Shown here piece by piece: positions 33,260 through 41,854 of a stretch of DNA of 64,000 nt. Numbering within the stretch: the first letter of the stretch is position 1; every line of letters begins with the position of its first letter. Below the pieces are notes generated by a model. The model ran no database searches. It was not told the DNA's origin and saw only the letters and a program-made list of their open reading frames with translations. The stretch is from Alkalihalobacillus pseudalcaliphilus (GTDB lineage Bacteria; Bacillota; Bacilli; Bacillales; Bacillaceae_D). The stretch covers positions 246,480-310,479 of the forward strand of contig LFJO01000001.1 of the NCBI GenBank assembly GCA_001038565.1, given 5' to 3'. Made by a program: the position numbers and the translations under genes.

Positions 33260-34139
33260 GATTCAAGGATTGAGTAAATCTTATGGAACGAAAAAAGCAT
33301 TGGAACAGGTCAGTATAACGATTAAACCAGGTACTTGTTTTGGTTTAGTTGGTCCAAATGGTGCTGGGAAATCTACTTTGATGAAGATATTATCCGGTAT
33401 TCTTAAAGAGTATGATGGGAAGGTTAGTATGTTTGAGCATGGAGAACCTTCTTTAGGTTATGTGCCACAAGATATTTGCTTAGAGGAAACCGTCTCAGCC
33501 CAGTCTAATCTAAGCTTTTTTGGAGAAGTCTATGGGCTAAAAGGCAAAGAATTAGCTGAGAGAATCGATGTCATTCTTGAAGACATTGGCTTGTTAGAAA
33601 GAAAAAAGGATAAAGTTCATACGTTTTCTGGAGGAATGAAAAGGAGATTAAACATCGGATGTGCTTTGCTCCATTCACCTGAGGTTATCATCTTAGATGA
33701 ACCAACAGTTGGCGTTGATCCGCAGTCAAGAAGGCATATCTTTGAATTGATTCATAAGTTGAAAAATGAGGGGAAAACCATTATTTATGCAAGTCATTAC
33801 ATGGAAGAGATTGAGAGTTTATGCGACCAGGTAGCTTTTATTGATCAAGGAAGAGTGGTTGAGCATGGGACGGTCATTGATTTATTAAAAAAATATGCGA
33901 AACATGGTGTTTATATAAAAGCAGAATTACCAGAAGGTAGTTTGCCATATGAAAATATGTACAAAAAAGACGGAGGTACTGTCATTCTCACAGAGCAACC
34001 GTTAGAAGAGCTAAAGAAAATAGCGGAAAAGTGTCAGGCAATGGAGGTCGTTCCTAGTCACTTATCACTTATGCAACCGCGACTAGAGGATGTCTTTTTT
34101 ACGTTAACTGGAACGGAACTACGAGATAAATCCGCATAG
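33252..34139 (+). CDS. ABC transporter ATPase (ABC-2 exporter type)
   Basis: A 295-residue ATPase. Walker A is GPNGAGKST, the signature FSGGMKRRLNIG, Walker B VIILDEPTVGVDP and the H-loop ASHYMEEIE. About 75 C-terminal residues form the regulatory extension common in drug and lipid exporters (SLMQPRLEDVFFTLTG is its usual end). The GTG start follows GGAGGT by five bases. It pairs with the ABC-2 permease encoded 15 bases downstream. Substrate unknown; co-transcription with an M23 peptidase suggests an envelope-related cargo (inference). Confidence 0.9.
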   Translation: MIEIQGLSKSYGTKKALEQVSITIKPGTCFGLVGPNGAGKSTLMKILSGILKEYDGKVSMFEHGEPSLGYVPQDICLEETVSAQSNLSFFGEVYGLKGKELAERIDVILEDIGLLERKKDKVHTFSGGMKRRLNIGCALLHSPEVIILDEPTVGVDPQSRRHIFELIHKLKNEGKTIIYASHYMEEIESLCDQVAFIDQGRVVEHGTVIDLLKKYAKHGVYIKAELPEGSLPYENMYKKDGGTVILTEQPLEELKKIAEKCQAMEVVPSHLSLMQPRLEDVFFTLTGTELRDKSA

Positions 34140-34154
34140 AACGGAGGGGTTAAG

Positions 34155-34895
34155 ATGTGGGCAGTTGCCAAAATGGAAGCTAAAAAGCAGCTCCAAGATC
34201 GATCTTTAATTTTTTGGACTGTGATTTTACCGATTGTGTTTATCGTAGGTTTTATGTTTATCTTTGGTAATGATGTTCCTGATAAGCAAGTGGTTGTTAA
34301 TCAAATTATTACGGGGTTTAGTGTGTTCTTTTCCGTATTTATTATCATTTCAATTGTGATAAGTTTTGTGAAAGATCGAGAAAAAGGTCTCATTGCAAGG
34401 CTCGCCAGTACACCACTATCAATTACACGTTTTTTCTTAGGGAAATTAATGCCCTTTACCGTCATTGTTTTTGTTCAAGTGATTATTCTTACGGTGTTCG
34501 GCATATTTGTTTATGGCCTGGAACTCTTGAATCCATTATTATATTTTGGTTTAGCACTATGCTTAGCCATTATGGTGACCAGTTGGGGTGTTGCAATTTC
34601 CGTATTTTCTCAGACAGAAAATACAGGTCTCGTTTTTACACAAATTATTGCTTTTGCGGGTGCTATTTTAGGTGGACTTTGGATGCCATTTGAATTTTTA
34701 CCTGAAGCTGTGCAAAGTGTTGGAAAGTTTTTGCCTCATTATTGGACCCATCAATCTCTTATCTCGGCTGTGTCTGAAGGAGGAAGTGATGTGTCGCTTG
34801 GAATGACCTTTATGCTCTTAGGCATTTACACAGCTGTTGGCTTATTATTTGCCTTCATGGGATATCAAAGGTTTCTACGTCAAGCGAAAAGCTAA
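34155..34895 (+). CDS. ABC-2 type transporter permease
   Basis: A 246-residue permease with six membrane helices. It begins MEAKKQLQDRSLIFWTVILPIVFIVGFMFIFG, has the cytoplasmic KDREKGLIARLASTPLSITRFFLGKL coupling region and GAILGGLWMPFEFLPEAVQSVGKFLPHYW, all standard for the ABC-2 / YadH-like group. The start ATG follows CGGAGGGG. It forms an exporter with the preceding ATPase and ends the operon, followed by a short hairpin terminator. Confidence 0.9.
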   Translation: MWAVAKMEAKKQLQDRSLIFWTVILPIVFIVGFMFIFGNDVPDKQVVVNQIITGFSVFFSVFIIISIVISFVKDREKGLIARLASTPLSITRFFLGKLMPFTVIVFVQVIILTVFGIFVYGLELLNPLLYFGLALCLAIMVTSWGVAISVFSQTENTGLVFTQIIAFAGAILGGLWMPFEFLPEAVQSVGKFLPHYWTHQSLISAVSEGGSDVSLGMTFMLLGIYTAVGLLFAFMGYQRFLRQAKS

Positions 34896-34917
34896 CATGG
34901 TATAATTAGCATAAAAT

Positions 34918-34942
34918 AAAGAAGGCTAGGTCCTTCTTTTCA
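34918..34942 (+). terminator. Terminator of the M23/ABC operon
   Basis: AAAGAAGG (34918-34925) pairs with CCTTCTTT (34932-34939) around a six-base loop, followed by T. It is short, and a possible small gene lies just downstream. Confidence 0.6.
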
Positions 34943-34960
34943 AAAGGAAAGATGTGAGAA

Positions 34961-35080
34961 ATGATGAGGGGAATATTACACAATAAATTTGTAAGTATGA
35001 CGTTTTATACGTGTGCAACCGTTCTGATTGTCTTTAACTTATTATTTTGGGCCTTTGTTGTGGGGTTGTCTACGCTTTAA
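34961..35080 (+). CDS. Possible 39-residue single-helix membrane peptide
   Basis: The frame reads MMRGILHNKFVSMTFYTCAT and continues into a hydrophobic helix (VLIVFNLLFWAFVVGL), the layout of a small membrane protein with a basic N-terminus. A GGAAAGATGTGAG stretch lies upstream but the Shine-Dalgarno match is weak. I do not recognise it. It follows the exporter operon on the same strand, beyond a weak terminator, and could be an accessory peptide. It may also be chance. Confidence 0.4.
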   Translation: MMRGILHNKFVSMTFYTCATVLIVFNLLFWAFVVGLSTL

Positions 35081-35253
35081 TACCATAGTCAAAGATTGAT
35101 CCCTCCTTAAGTTTATCATTCTAACTGGAAATAAGGTAAATCACCATGGATGATTTACCTTATTCTAGTAGGTGAATGCTGTTTTTCTAAAGATAGGATC
35201 TAAGCAGAATTTCCCTGACTGAATAGGCTATGTTCTGCCGTACATCCATTGAT

Positions 35254-36648
35254 TTATTTTTTTGCTAGCTTGTAGTGATTCGTAAAGAAATCAATGGTTT
35301 CAGAACGAATGACCTTCCAGAGTAACAGAAGTCCTATTAAGTTTGGAATCATCATTAATGCGTTGGCGGCATCTGCAAATGCCCATACAGTACCTAAATT
35401 AGCGACAGTTCCAATACCGCAGGCAGCAATATAAATAATTCGATATACGGCAATTCCTCTTGTGCTCACTAAGTATTCAAAACATTTTTCACCGTATACA
35501 TACCAGCCCACAATCGTGGTTGCACCAAAAAGTATGATGGAAATTGAAACGATATATTCACCAAGTACTCCAAGTACGGAACCGAAAGCAGCCGCTGTTA
35601 GAGCCCCGGCCTCAAGGGCAGGATCGTGAGCGACACCAGAAAGAATACCACCTGTTTGATCCCAGTAGCCGGTAATGAGGAGAACAAGTCCGGTAATCGT
35701 ACAGACAATGATGGTGACAATAAACGTTCCAGTCATGGCTACTAATGCTTGTTTGACTGGATGATCGGCCTTCGCTGCACCTGCAATGAGTGCCGCTGTT
35801 CCTAGACCGGCTTCATTTGAGAAAATACCACGTGCGACACCATTCGTGATCGCTTGGGCGACGGTAATACCGGCAAAGCCCCCAACAGCAGCAATAGGAG
35901 TAAAAGCATACTCAAATATAAGACCAAAAGACGGTAGTATTAAGGAATAGTTCATAACGATAATAATCAATGCCCCAAACATATAAAATAAAGCCATCAT
36001 CGGAACAAAGATACTAGAAACTGTGCTGATTCGTTGGATCCCCCCATAGATAATGACACTTACAAAAACAACTAAAACAATGCCTGTTACCCAGTGTGGG
36101 ACATTGAAGCTTTTAAAAGCCACATCTGCAACTGAATTGGATTGAACACTATTTCCAATTCCTAAAGCGGCAAAAGCTCCAAAAATAGCAAAAGCAACGG
36201 CTAACCACTTCCACTTTTGTCCAATCCCTCTTTCAATATAATACATCGGGCCACTTGAAAACTCACCATTACTATTTTTAACTCGATATTTCATGGCAAG
36301 TAACGCTTCTGCATACTTAGTGGCCATTCCTAGTAAACCGACAAGCCACATCCAAAATATCGCACCGGGTCCACCGACCGTTACTCCTGTTGCAACACCA
36401 GCGATATTCCCAATTCCAATCGTGGCAGTTAGTGTCGTCATTAGTGTTTTGAAGTTACTAATATCGCCCTCACCCGAGTTGGCGTTATTACCTTCTTTAC
36501 TAAAAGCGAGCTTAAAGGCATAAATAAGGTGGCGAAATTGAAGACCTTTTAATATAAAAGTTAAGAATATGCCTGTACCAAAAAGTAAGATTAAACTAGG
36601 TGGTCCCCATAATACAGCATTAACTTGATTTAATATATCTAAAAGCAA
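35254..36648 (-). CDS. Sodium:alanine symporter family protein (AGCS), copy 1
   Basis: A 464-residue symporter of the AlsT/AgcS family with about eleven helices. Signature segments are NAVLWGPPSLILLFGTGIFLT, GIGNIAGVATGVTVGGPGAIFWMW, GPMYYIERGIGQKWKW, and NGVARGIFSNEAGLGTAALIAGAAKADHPVKQALV. It brings alanine (or glycine) in with sodium. The TTG at 36648 is chosen because GAGGAG is eight bases upstream and the product then aligns with its neighbour's N-terminus; the GTG at 36657 overlaps that ribosome site. It is a tandem partner of the next gene and near alanine dehydrogenase. Confidence 0.9.
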   Translation of the reverse strand: MLLDILNQVNAVLWGPPSLILLFGTGIFLTFILKGLQFRHLIYAFKLAFSKEGNNANSGEGDISNFKTLMTTLTATIGIGNIAGVATGVTVGGPGAIFWMWLVGLLGMATKYAEALLAMKYRVKNSNGEFSSGPMYYIERGIGQKWKWLAVAFAIFGAFAALGIGNSVQSNSVADVAFKSFNVPHWVTGIVLVVFVSVIIYGGIQRISTVSSIFVPMMALFYMFGALIIIVMNYSLILPSFGLIFEYAFTPIAAVGGFAGITVAQAITNGVARGIFSNEAGLGTAALIAGAAKADHPVKQALVAMTGTFIVTIIVCTITGLVLLITGYWDQTGGILSGVAHDPALEAGALTAAAFGSVLGVLGEYIVSISIILFGATTIVGWYVYGEKCFEYLVSTRGIAVYRIIYIAACGIGTVANLGTVWAFADAANALMMIPNLIGLLLLWKVIRSETIDFFTNHYKLAKK

Positions 36649-36722
36649 AAAAGTCACTCCTCTAACACAATTTTTTCTAGTTTGTGTAGAGGAGTGAAGA
36701 TTATTCAGTGATATAAAATCGG

Positions 36723-38117
36723 TTATTTTGCTGCTTTATAATGATTTTGGAAGAAGTCACTTGTTTCCGAACGAATGACTTTCCATAAGAGAAGGATACC
36801 GATTAAGTTTGGAATCATCATTAATGCATTAGCCATGTCAGCAAATGCCCAAACCGTTTGTAAGCTTACGACTGTTCCTAGGAAACAAGCAAGAATATAA
36901 ATAATTCGATAAACGGCAATCCCTTTATTGCCCGTTAAATATTCAATACACTTTTCACCGTAAACATACCATCCGATAATCGTTGTGGAACCGAAAAGAA
37001 TGATAGAGATCGATACAATGTATTCACCAATAATACCTAGCTGAGAGCCAAAAGCGGCAGCTGTTAGAGCACCAGCTTCTAAGGATGGGTCATGAGTAAT
37101 CCCAGAAATTAGGCCACCTGTTTGATCCCAAAATCCTGTAATAATTAAGGTTAAACCTGTGAATGTACAAACGACAATAGTTACAATGAAAGTACCTGTC
37201 ATGGCAACTAGTGCTTGTTTAACAGGGTGGTCAGCCTTAGCATTACCTGCAATTAAAGCAGCTGTACCAAGACCTGCCTCATTGGAGAAGATACCACGAG
37301 CAACACCATTACGAATGGCCTCAGCGACAATAATACCCGCAAAACCACCCGTAGCCGCAACAGGGTTAAAAGCATGATAGAAAATCAGCTGAAAAGCCGG
37401 AATAATTAAATCATAATTAATAACAATAATGATAAAAGCACCAAACATATAAAAGATAGCCATCATTGGAATGACGACACTAGATACAGAGCTGATTCTT
37501 TGAATTCCTCCGTAAATAAGGAAAGTAACAAAAACAACTAAAACCACACCAGTCACCCAAGCTGGCACGCCAAAACTCGCACTTGCAACATCGGCAACTG
37601 AATTAGATTGTACACTATTACCAATACCTAAAGCGGCAAACGCACCAAAAAATGCAAAGGCAACAGCTAGCCACTTAAATTTACTTCCAAGGCCACGCTC
37701 TATGTAATACATCGGACCAGATGAAAATTCACCATTGCTATTTTTTACGCGGTATTTCATCGCCAATAAGGCTTCGGCATACTTAGTAGCCATACCTAAC
37801 AAACCAACTACCCACATCCAGAAAATAGCTCCTGGACCACCTAATGTAACAGCGGTTGCAACACCAGCAATGTTTCCGATACCAATTGTACCTGCAAGCG
37901 TTGTCATTAGGGCTTTAAAATTACTAATGTCACCATCACCGGAATCGGCACTATTTCCTTCTCTAGAAAACGCCAATTTAAAGGCATATTTTAATCGTCT
38001 GAATTGAACTCCTTTTAGAAGGAAGGTTAAGAATAGACCTGTCCCAAATAATAATATAAGGCTAGGAGGTCCCCATAAGACTGCATTAATTGAGTCTAGA
38101 ATATCTAAGATGTTCAT
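36723..38117 (-). CDS. Sodium:alanine symporter family protein (AGCS), copy 2
   Basis: A 464-residue symporter that is very similar to the preceding one along its full length (same GIGNIAGVAT, YIERGLGSKFKWLAVAFAFF, FSNEAGLGTAALIAGNAKADHPVKQ segments), so the pair arose by tandem duplication. Differences are spread through the helices and the central part. The ATG at 38117 follows GGAGTGTAAATTGC. It is the upstream gene of the pair and divergent from the PucR/AdeR-type regulator, so it is the likely direct target. Function as a sodium-coupled alanine importer is inferred from family and neighbours. Confidence 0.9.
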   Translation of the reverse strand: MNILDILDSINAVLWGPPSLILLFGTGLFLTFLLKGVQFRRLKYAFKLAFSREGNSADSGDGDISNFKALMTTLAGTIGIGNIAGVATAVTLGGPGAIFWMWVVGLLGMATKYAEALLAMKYRVKNSNGEFSSGPMYYIERGLGSKFKWLAVAFAFFGAFAALGIGNSVQSNSVADVASASFGVPAWVTGVVLVVFVTFLIYGGIQRISSVSSVVIPMMAIFYMFGAFIIIVINYDLIIPAFQLIFYHAFNPVAATGGFAGIIVAEAIRNGVARGIFSNEAGLGTAALIAGNAKADHPVKQALVAMTGTFIVTIVVCTFTGLTLIITGFWDQTGGLISGITHDPSLEAGALTAAAFGSQLGIIGEYIVSISIILFGSTTIIGWYVYGEKCIEYLTGNKGIAVYRIIYILACFLGTVVSLQTVWAFADMANALMMIPNLIGILLLWKVIRSETSDFFQNHYKAAK

Positions 38118-38276
38118 GCAATTTACACTCCTTAATTTCTAAAGCTGTCATTAAAAATTTTAACTGTGCTATAATAACATGCAATATAAGCGTAAATTAA
38201 TTATCAGAAAAGAATTATTTTGTTCACAATTACAATTTTTTCAAAATAGAGATTTAGGATAAAAGGAGAATAAGAG

Positions 38277-39509
38277 ATGGCCAAATCGAATCAACATACA
38301 TTTAATCGGCCTTTTGATTCTTTGGAGGATTTTGTTGATGCAGTGAGTGATAGATTTCAATGTCCGGTCACATTAGAGGATTCGAATCACCATTTGCTTG
38401 CCTATAGTTCACATGATGATAGAACAGATGAAGCAAGAATTGCCACCATTATTGGAAGAAGAGTTCCAGAGCGTGTCATTAATAAATTTTGGAAGGAAGG
38501 CGTTATTCCGAAGTTAAATACGAGTAATGAACCATTAGTTATTCCACAGATTAATGAGATTGGATTAGGTAATCGCATTGCTGTATCGATTCGAAAGGAT
38601 CAAGAAGTATTAGGATATATATGGATATTAGAATTAGAAAAAAAGTTGAACGAAAATGACTTGGCAGACTTAAAGCTCGCTGCGAGTAAAGCCAAAAATC
38701 AGCTTCTGCAACTTAATATACAAAAGAAGCGCAAAGAGAAAAACCATCAAGAGTTATTATGGCAATTAATAACAGGAGAAGCTTTTGAACACAACCAAAT
38801 AGCGAAACAGCTCATGCCAACCGGGTTTCAATCAACAGGACCTTTAGCCGTTGTTGTCTTTTCATTTCGTGAAATTAACCAAGACCTCTCTAAGAAGTTA
38901 GTGTATGTGGCTAAAACAACCCAGAAGATCAATATATTAATTCAAACGATTGATGAGAATCAGTTGATTTTATTAATTTCACCTTCTAATCAAGAGGACC
39001 TGGATGATGCGAAAGAGTTTATCGAGACGTTTAAAGTTCAAGTAAAAGAACGGTTTGGGCTAGACGATATTATTTCTGGTTGTGGATATGCCTATCAACA
39101 ATATGAGTATGTGAAAGCAAGTTATGAAGAAGCGTTAAAGGTCGTTGAACTTAAGCAAGTGTATCAAGATGAATTAGAGGATATGGACTTTTATCATGAG
39201 TTAGGTATTTTTAAATATATAGATGTCCTCAAACAACAAAAACATATTAAACGAATGCAATTAAATCCGGTAATCGAGCGATTGCAGCTTTATGATAAAG
39301 CCAATAAGACTAATTTACTGGAGTCATTAGAAGTGACGTTAGATAAGGATAGTAATGTCAATGATGCTGCGAAGGAATTACACTGTCACGTTAATACATT
39401 AAATTATAGGTTGAAGCGAATACAGGAAATAACGTCAATTAATTTAAAGGACCCTGTACAAAAGCTAGGGCTTTATTTGGATTTAAAATTAAAAAGACAG
39501 CAAAAATAA
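38277..39509 (+). CDS. adeR: PucR/CdaR-family regulator of alanine use
   Basis: A 410-residue activator. An N-terminal GAF-like sensing part (DFVDAVSDRFQCPVTLED, HLLAYSSHDD) is followed by a central region and the C-terminal PucR HTH: DAAKELHCHVNTLNYRLKRIQEIT and KLGLYLDLKLK. Position between alanine symporters and alanine dehydrogenase matches AdeR of B. subtilis, the activator of ald; I adopt the name with moderate confidence. The ATG at 38277 follows AAAAGGAGAATAAGAG. A perfect 18-bp palindrome lies directly after its stop, in the ald control region. Confidence 0.75.
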   Translation: MAKSNQHTFNRPFDSLEDFVDAVSDRFQCPVTLEDSNHHLLAYSSHDDRTDEARIATIIGRRVPERVINKFWKEGVIPKLNTSNEPLVIPQINEIGLGNRIAVSIRKDQEVLGYIWILELEKKLNENDLADLKLAASKAKNQLLQLNIQKKRKEKNHQELLWQLITGEAFEHNQIAKQLMPTGFQSTGPLAVVVFSFREINQDLSKKLVYVAKTTQKINILIQTIDENQLILLISPSNQEDLDDAKEFIETFKVQVKERFGLDDIISGCGYAYQQYEYVKASYEEALKVVELKQVYQDELEDMDFYHELGIFKYIDVLKQQKHIKRMQLNPVIERLQLYDKANKTNLLESLEVTLDKDSNVNDAAKELHCHVNTLNYRLKRIQEITSINLKDPVQKLGLYLDLKLKRQQK

Positions 39510-39513
39510 TGCT

Positions 39514-39531
39514 TTTGTGAAATTTCACAAA
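39514..39531. promoter_or_regulatory. 18-bp perfect palindrome upstream of ald
   Basis: TTTGTGAAATTTCACAAA is self-complementary over all 18 bases. It resembles a Rex box (TTGTGA, six bases, TCACAA) but with a spacer of four. It could alternatively be the start of a terminator for adeR, but no T tract follows. It lies about 70 bases above a TATACT -10 (39586-39591). Confidence 0.5.
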
Positions 39532-39633
39532 TAAACGCTTACAATTTTAAACGTAATCACAATGCGGAAATGAGATCGGCCATCTTATACTAGGTGTATA
39601 GATTAATTATTACCTTTTAGGAGGATGGCATAT

Positions 39634-40764
39634 ATGATTATTGGTATTCCAAAGGAAATTAAAAATAATGAAAACCGTGTGGCAATTACGCCAGCAGGTG
39701 TTGTTTCATTAAAGAATTCAGGACATGAAGTACTTGTTGAGCAAAACGCTGGTTTAGGAAGTGGCTTTGAGGATGTGGCATACGCTGAAGCTGGTGCGAC
39801 AATTATCCCTGCAGCAGCAGATGTTTGGGCAAAGTCTGACATGATTATGAAAGTAAAAGAGCCATTAAGCTCAGAGTATGGTTATTTCCGTAAAGGATTA
39901 ATTTTATTCACTTACTTACACTTAGCTGCTGAGCCTGAGCTTGCAAAAGCTTTAGTTGAGAGCGGTGTTATTGCGATTGCTTATGAAACTGTAGAAGTGA
40001 ATCGTACACTTCCATTATTAACGCCAATGAGTGAGGTTGCAGGTCGTATGGCATCTCAAGTTGGTGCTCAATTCCTAGAGAAACCAAAAGGCGGAAAAGG
40101 AATCCTTCTTTCTGGTATCCCGGGAGTAAAGCGTGGTAAAGTAACGATTATCGGTGGTGGAGTAGTTGGAACAAACGCAGCGAAAATTGCTGTAGGTCTT
40201 GGTGCGGACGTAACGATGATCGACTTAAGTGCAGATCGTCTTCGTCAATTAGACGACATCTTTGGAAATAGCATTACGACGTTAATGTCTAACCCAATGA
40301 ATATTGCTCAAGCAGTTCAAGAGTCTGATTTAGTTATCGGTGCTGTATTAATCCCAGGAGCAAAAGCACCTAAGCTTGTTACAGAAGAAATGATTAAATC
40401 AATGGCACCTGGTTCTGTCGTTGTTGACGTTGCTGTTGACCAAGGTGGTATCATTGAAACGGCTGATGCGATTACTACTCATGATAACCCAACATATGTG
40501 AAGCACGGTGTTGTTCACTATGCGGTTGCGAATATGCCTGGTGCGGTAGCGCGTACTTCTACATTAGGTTTAACAAATGTAACAATTCCTTATGCTCTTC
40601 AGATTGCTAATAAAGGTGTGGAGAAAGCAGTAACTGAAAATGCGGCATTAGCATTAGGTCTTAATGTTGCGAATGGTGCTGTGACATATCCAGCCGTTGC
40701 CCGTGACTTAGGTTATGAGTTAGTAACAGTTGAAGAAGCTTTAAACAAAGTAGCAGTCATTTAA
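39634..40764 (+). CDS. ald: Alanine dehydrogenase
   Basis: A 376-residue NAD-dependent enzyme that deaminates L-alanine to pyruvate and ammonia. [21 protein letters not shown] and the substrate-binding [10 protein letters not shown] lead; the catalytic His is in [13 protein letters not shown]; the Rossmann motif is [41 protein letters not shown] and [16 protein letters not shown] complete the family pattern. The ATG at 39634 is nine bases from AGGAGG; the ATG at 39625 touches that site and is rejected. Codon usage is more ordered than neighbours (many GTA, GAA, CCA), as in a well-expressed gene. It follows the adeR-like gene and ends in its own terminator. Confidence 0.95.
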   Translation: MIIGIPKEIKNNENRVAITPAGVVSLKNSGHEVLVEQNAGLGSGFEDVAYAEAGATIIPAAADVWAKSDMIMKVKEPLSSEYGYFRKGLILFTYLHLAAEPELAKALVESGVIAIAYETVEVNRTLPLLTPMSEVAGRMASQVGAQFLEKPKGGKGILLSGIPGVKRGKVTIIGGGVVGTNAAKIAVGLGADVTMIDLSADRLRQLDDIFGNSITTLMSNPMNIAQAVQESDLVIGAVLIPGAKAPKLVTEEMIKSMAPGSVVVDVAVDQGGIIETADAITTHDNPTYVKHGVVHYAVANMPGAVARTSTLGLTNVTIPYALQIANKGVEKAVTENAALALGLNVANGAVTYPAVARDLGYELVTVEEALNKVAVI

Positions 40765-40782
40765 TAGTGACTATATTAAGGA

Positions 40783-40815
40783 AAGAACTCTCTTTAATTA
40801 GAGGGTTCTTTTTTG
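40783..40815 (+). terminator. Terminator of ald
   Basis: AAGAACTCTCT (40783-40793) pairs with AGAGGGTTCTT (40800-40810), one G-U pair, followed by TTTTT. Confidence 0.85.
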
Positions 40816-40939
40816 CGTGGAAGTCTGGTGGGTGTGAGCTAGTGCGGGGATTGACTTGCTGGTATTGAAGTGAGAGCTTTGCGTTTAACTCGATAGAGTC
40901 GTGATTTTTTGGCTAGATTTTTCTGTAAGTGCGGTTTTA

Positions 40940-41092
40940 TCGGGAATTACTGCCGCATGGGGGCTGAGTAACTGACATGAAAGAGCGTTTTCGTGTAGAT
41001 ACTACGGTGCTATGGGTGAGTAAGTGACATGAAAGAGGTTTATCGTGTAGTTACTGCCTCACAATGGTTGAGTAACTGTCAGGTTTCTCGTG
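40940..41092 (+). repeat. Three imperfect tandem repeats of about 51 bases
   Basis: Units start at 40940, 40991 and 41043 (with a partial fourth at 41088), each beginning TCGTGTAG or TCGGGAAT, containing a TACT and ending in GAGTAAxTGACATGAAAGAG. Spacing is 51, 52 and 45 bases. The rest of the 40.82-41.16 kb gap shows no gene; its last part must hold the promoter of the two-component genes at 41171. Confidence 0.6.
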
Positions 41093-41170
41093 TATGGGGT
41101 TTTAAGGGTTTGTTTCTCTTTAGAAGCTCGGCTACAATGAGTTTATGGATTTTGTGTAGGGGGGATGTTC

Positions 41171-41854
41171 ATGCAGTCAATTTTAGTTGTGGATGATGAT
41201 CAACATTTGCGAGAGTTAGTGACTCGTTTTTTGGCCGAACATCATTATCAAGTTTATCAAGCTCATCATGGAGCTGATGCGATTACGCAGCTAGAGAAAT
41301 ATGACGTTCAAGCGATTATTATTGATATCATGATGCCTGAGCTGGATGGATATCAGTTGATACGCGAAATACGTGAGCAACAGAAACGCGACGTGCCTGT
41401 GATTATGTTGACGGCGAAAGGACAGCTTGAGGATAAAGAAAAAGGCTTTGCATTAGGAGCGGACGATTATATGGTCAAGCCGTTTGAGTTAAAGGAGCTA
41501 CTTTTTCGATTAAAAGCTTTATTACGACGTGCTGGTTCCTACTCAGAGCGTATCATTGAGCTTGGCCCGCTGCAAATTAATAAAGAGAGCTATGAAGTAA
41601 AAGTCGGTAATAAAATACTTATGCTGCCATTAAAGGAATTTGAGTTACTGTATGTGTTAGCTGCTAATTATGAAAAGGTTTTAACGAGGGATCAGCTTAT
41701 TGAAAAAGTTTGGGGCATAGAGTACAACGGCAATGAAAGGACGATTGATGTACATATTAAAAGGCTCAGAGAAAGGTTTTCAAAAATAACCGATCAGTTT
41801 CGTCTGAAAACGATTAGAGGTGTGGGTTACTCGCTTGAGGTGAAGCAAAAATGA
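41171..41854 (+). CDS. OmpR-family response regulator
   Basis: A 227-residue regulator with receiver (SILVVDDDQHLRELV, acceptor Asp in AIIIDIMMPELDGY, Lys in DDYMVKPFELKEL) and winged-helix output domain (LPLKEFELLYVLAANYEKV, NERTIDVHIKRLRERF, IRGVGYSLE). It works with the kinase encoded next, overlapping by four bases. The ATG at 41171 follows AGGGGGG by six bases; the ATG at 41165 is rejected because it overlaps that site. GTTCAT direct repeats ahead of the downstream membrane gene (43250-43266) are a candidate binding site. Confidence 0.88.
   Translation: MQSILVVDDDQHLRELVTRFLAEHHYQVYQAHHGADAITQLEKYDVQAIIIDIMMPELDGYQLIREIREQQKRDVPVIMLTAKGQLEDKEKGFALGADDYMVKPFELKELLFRLKALLRRAGSYSERIIELGPLQINKESYEVKVGNKILMLPLKEFELLYVLAANYEKVLTRDQLIEKVWGIEYNGNERTIDVHIKRLRERFSKITDQFRLKTIRGVGYSLEVKQK

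Noticed and set aside
40940..41092. CRISPR array
   Set aside because: Only three diverged tandem units of about 51 bases without constant repeats and unique spacers, and no cas genes.
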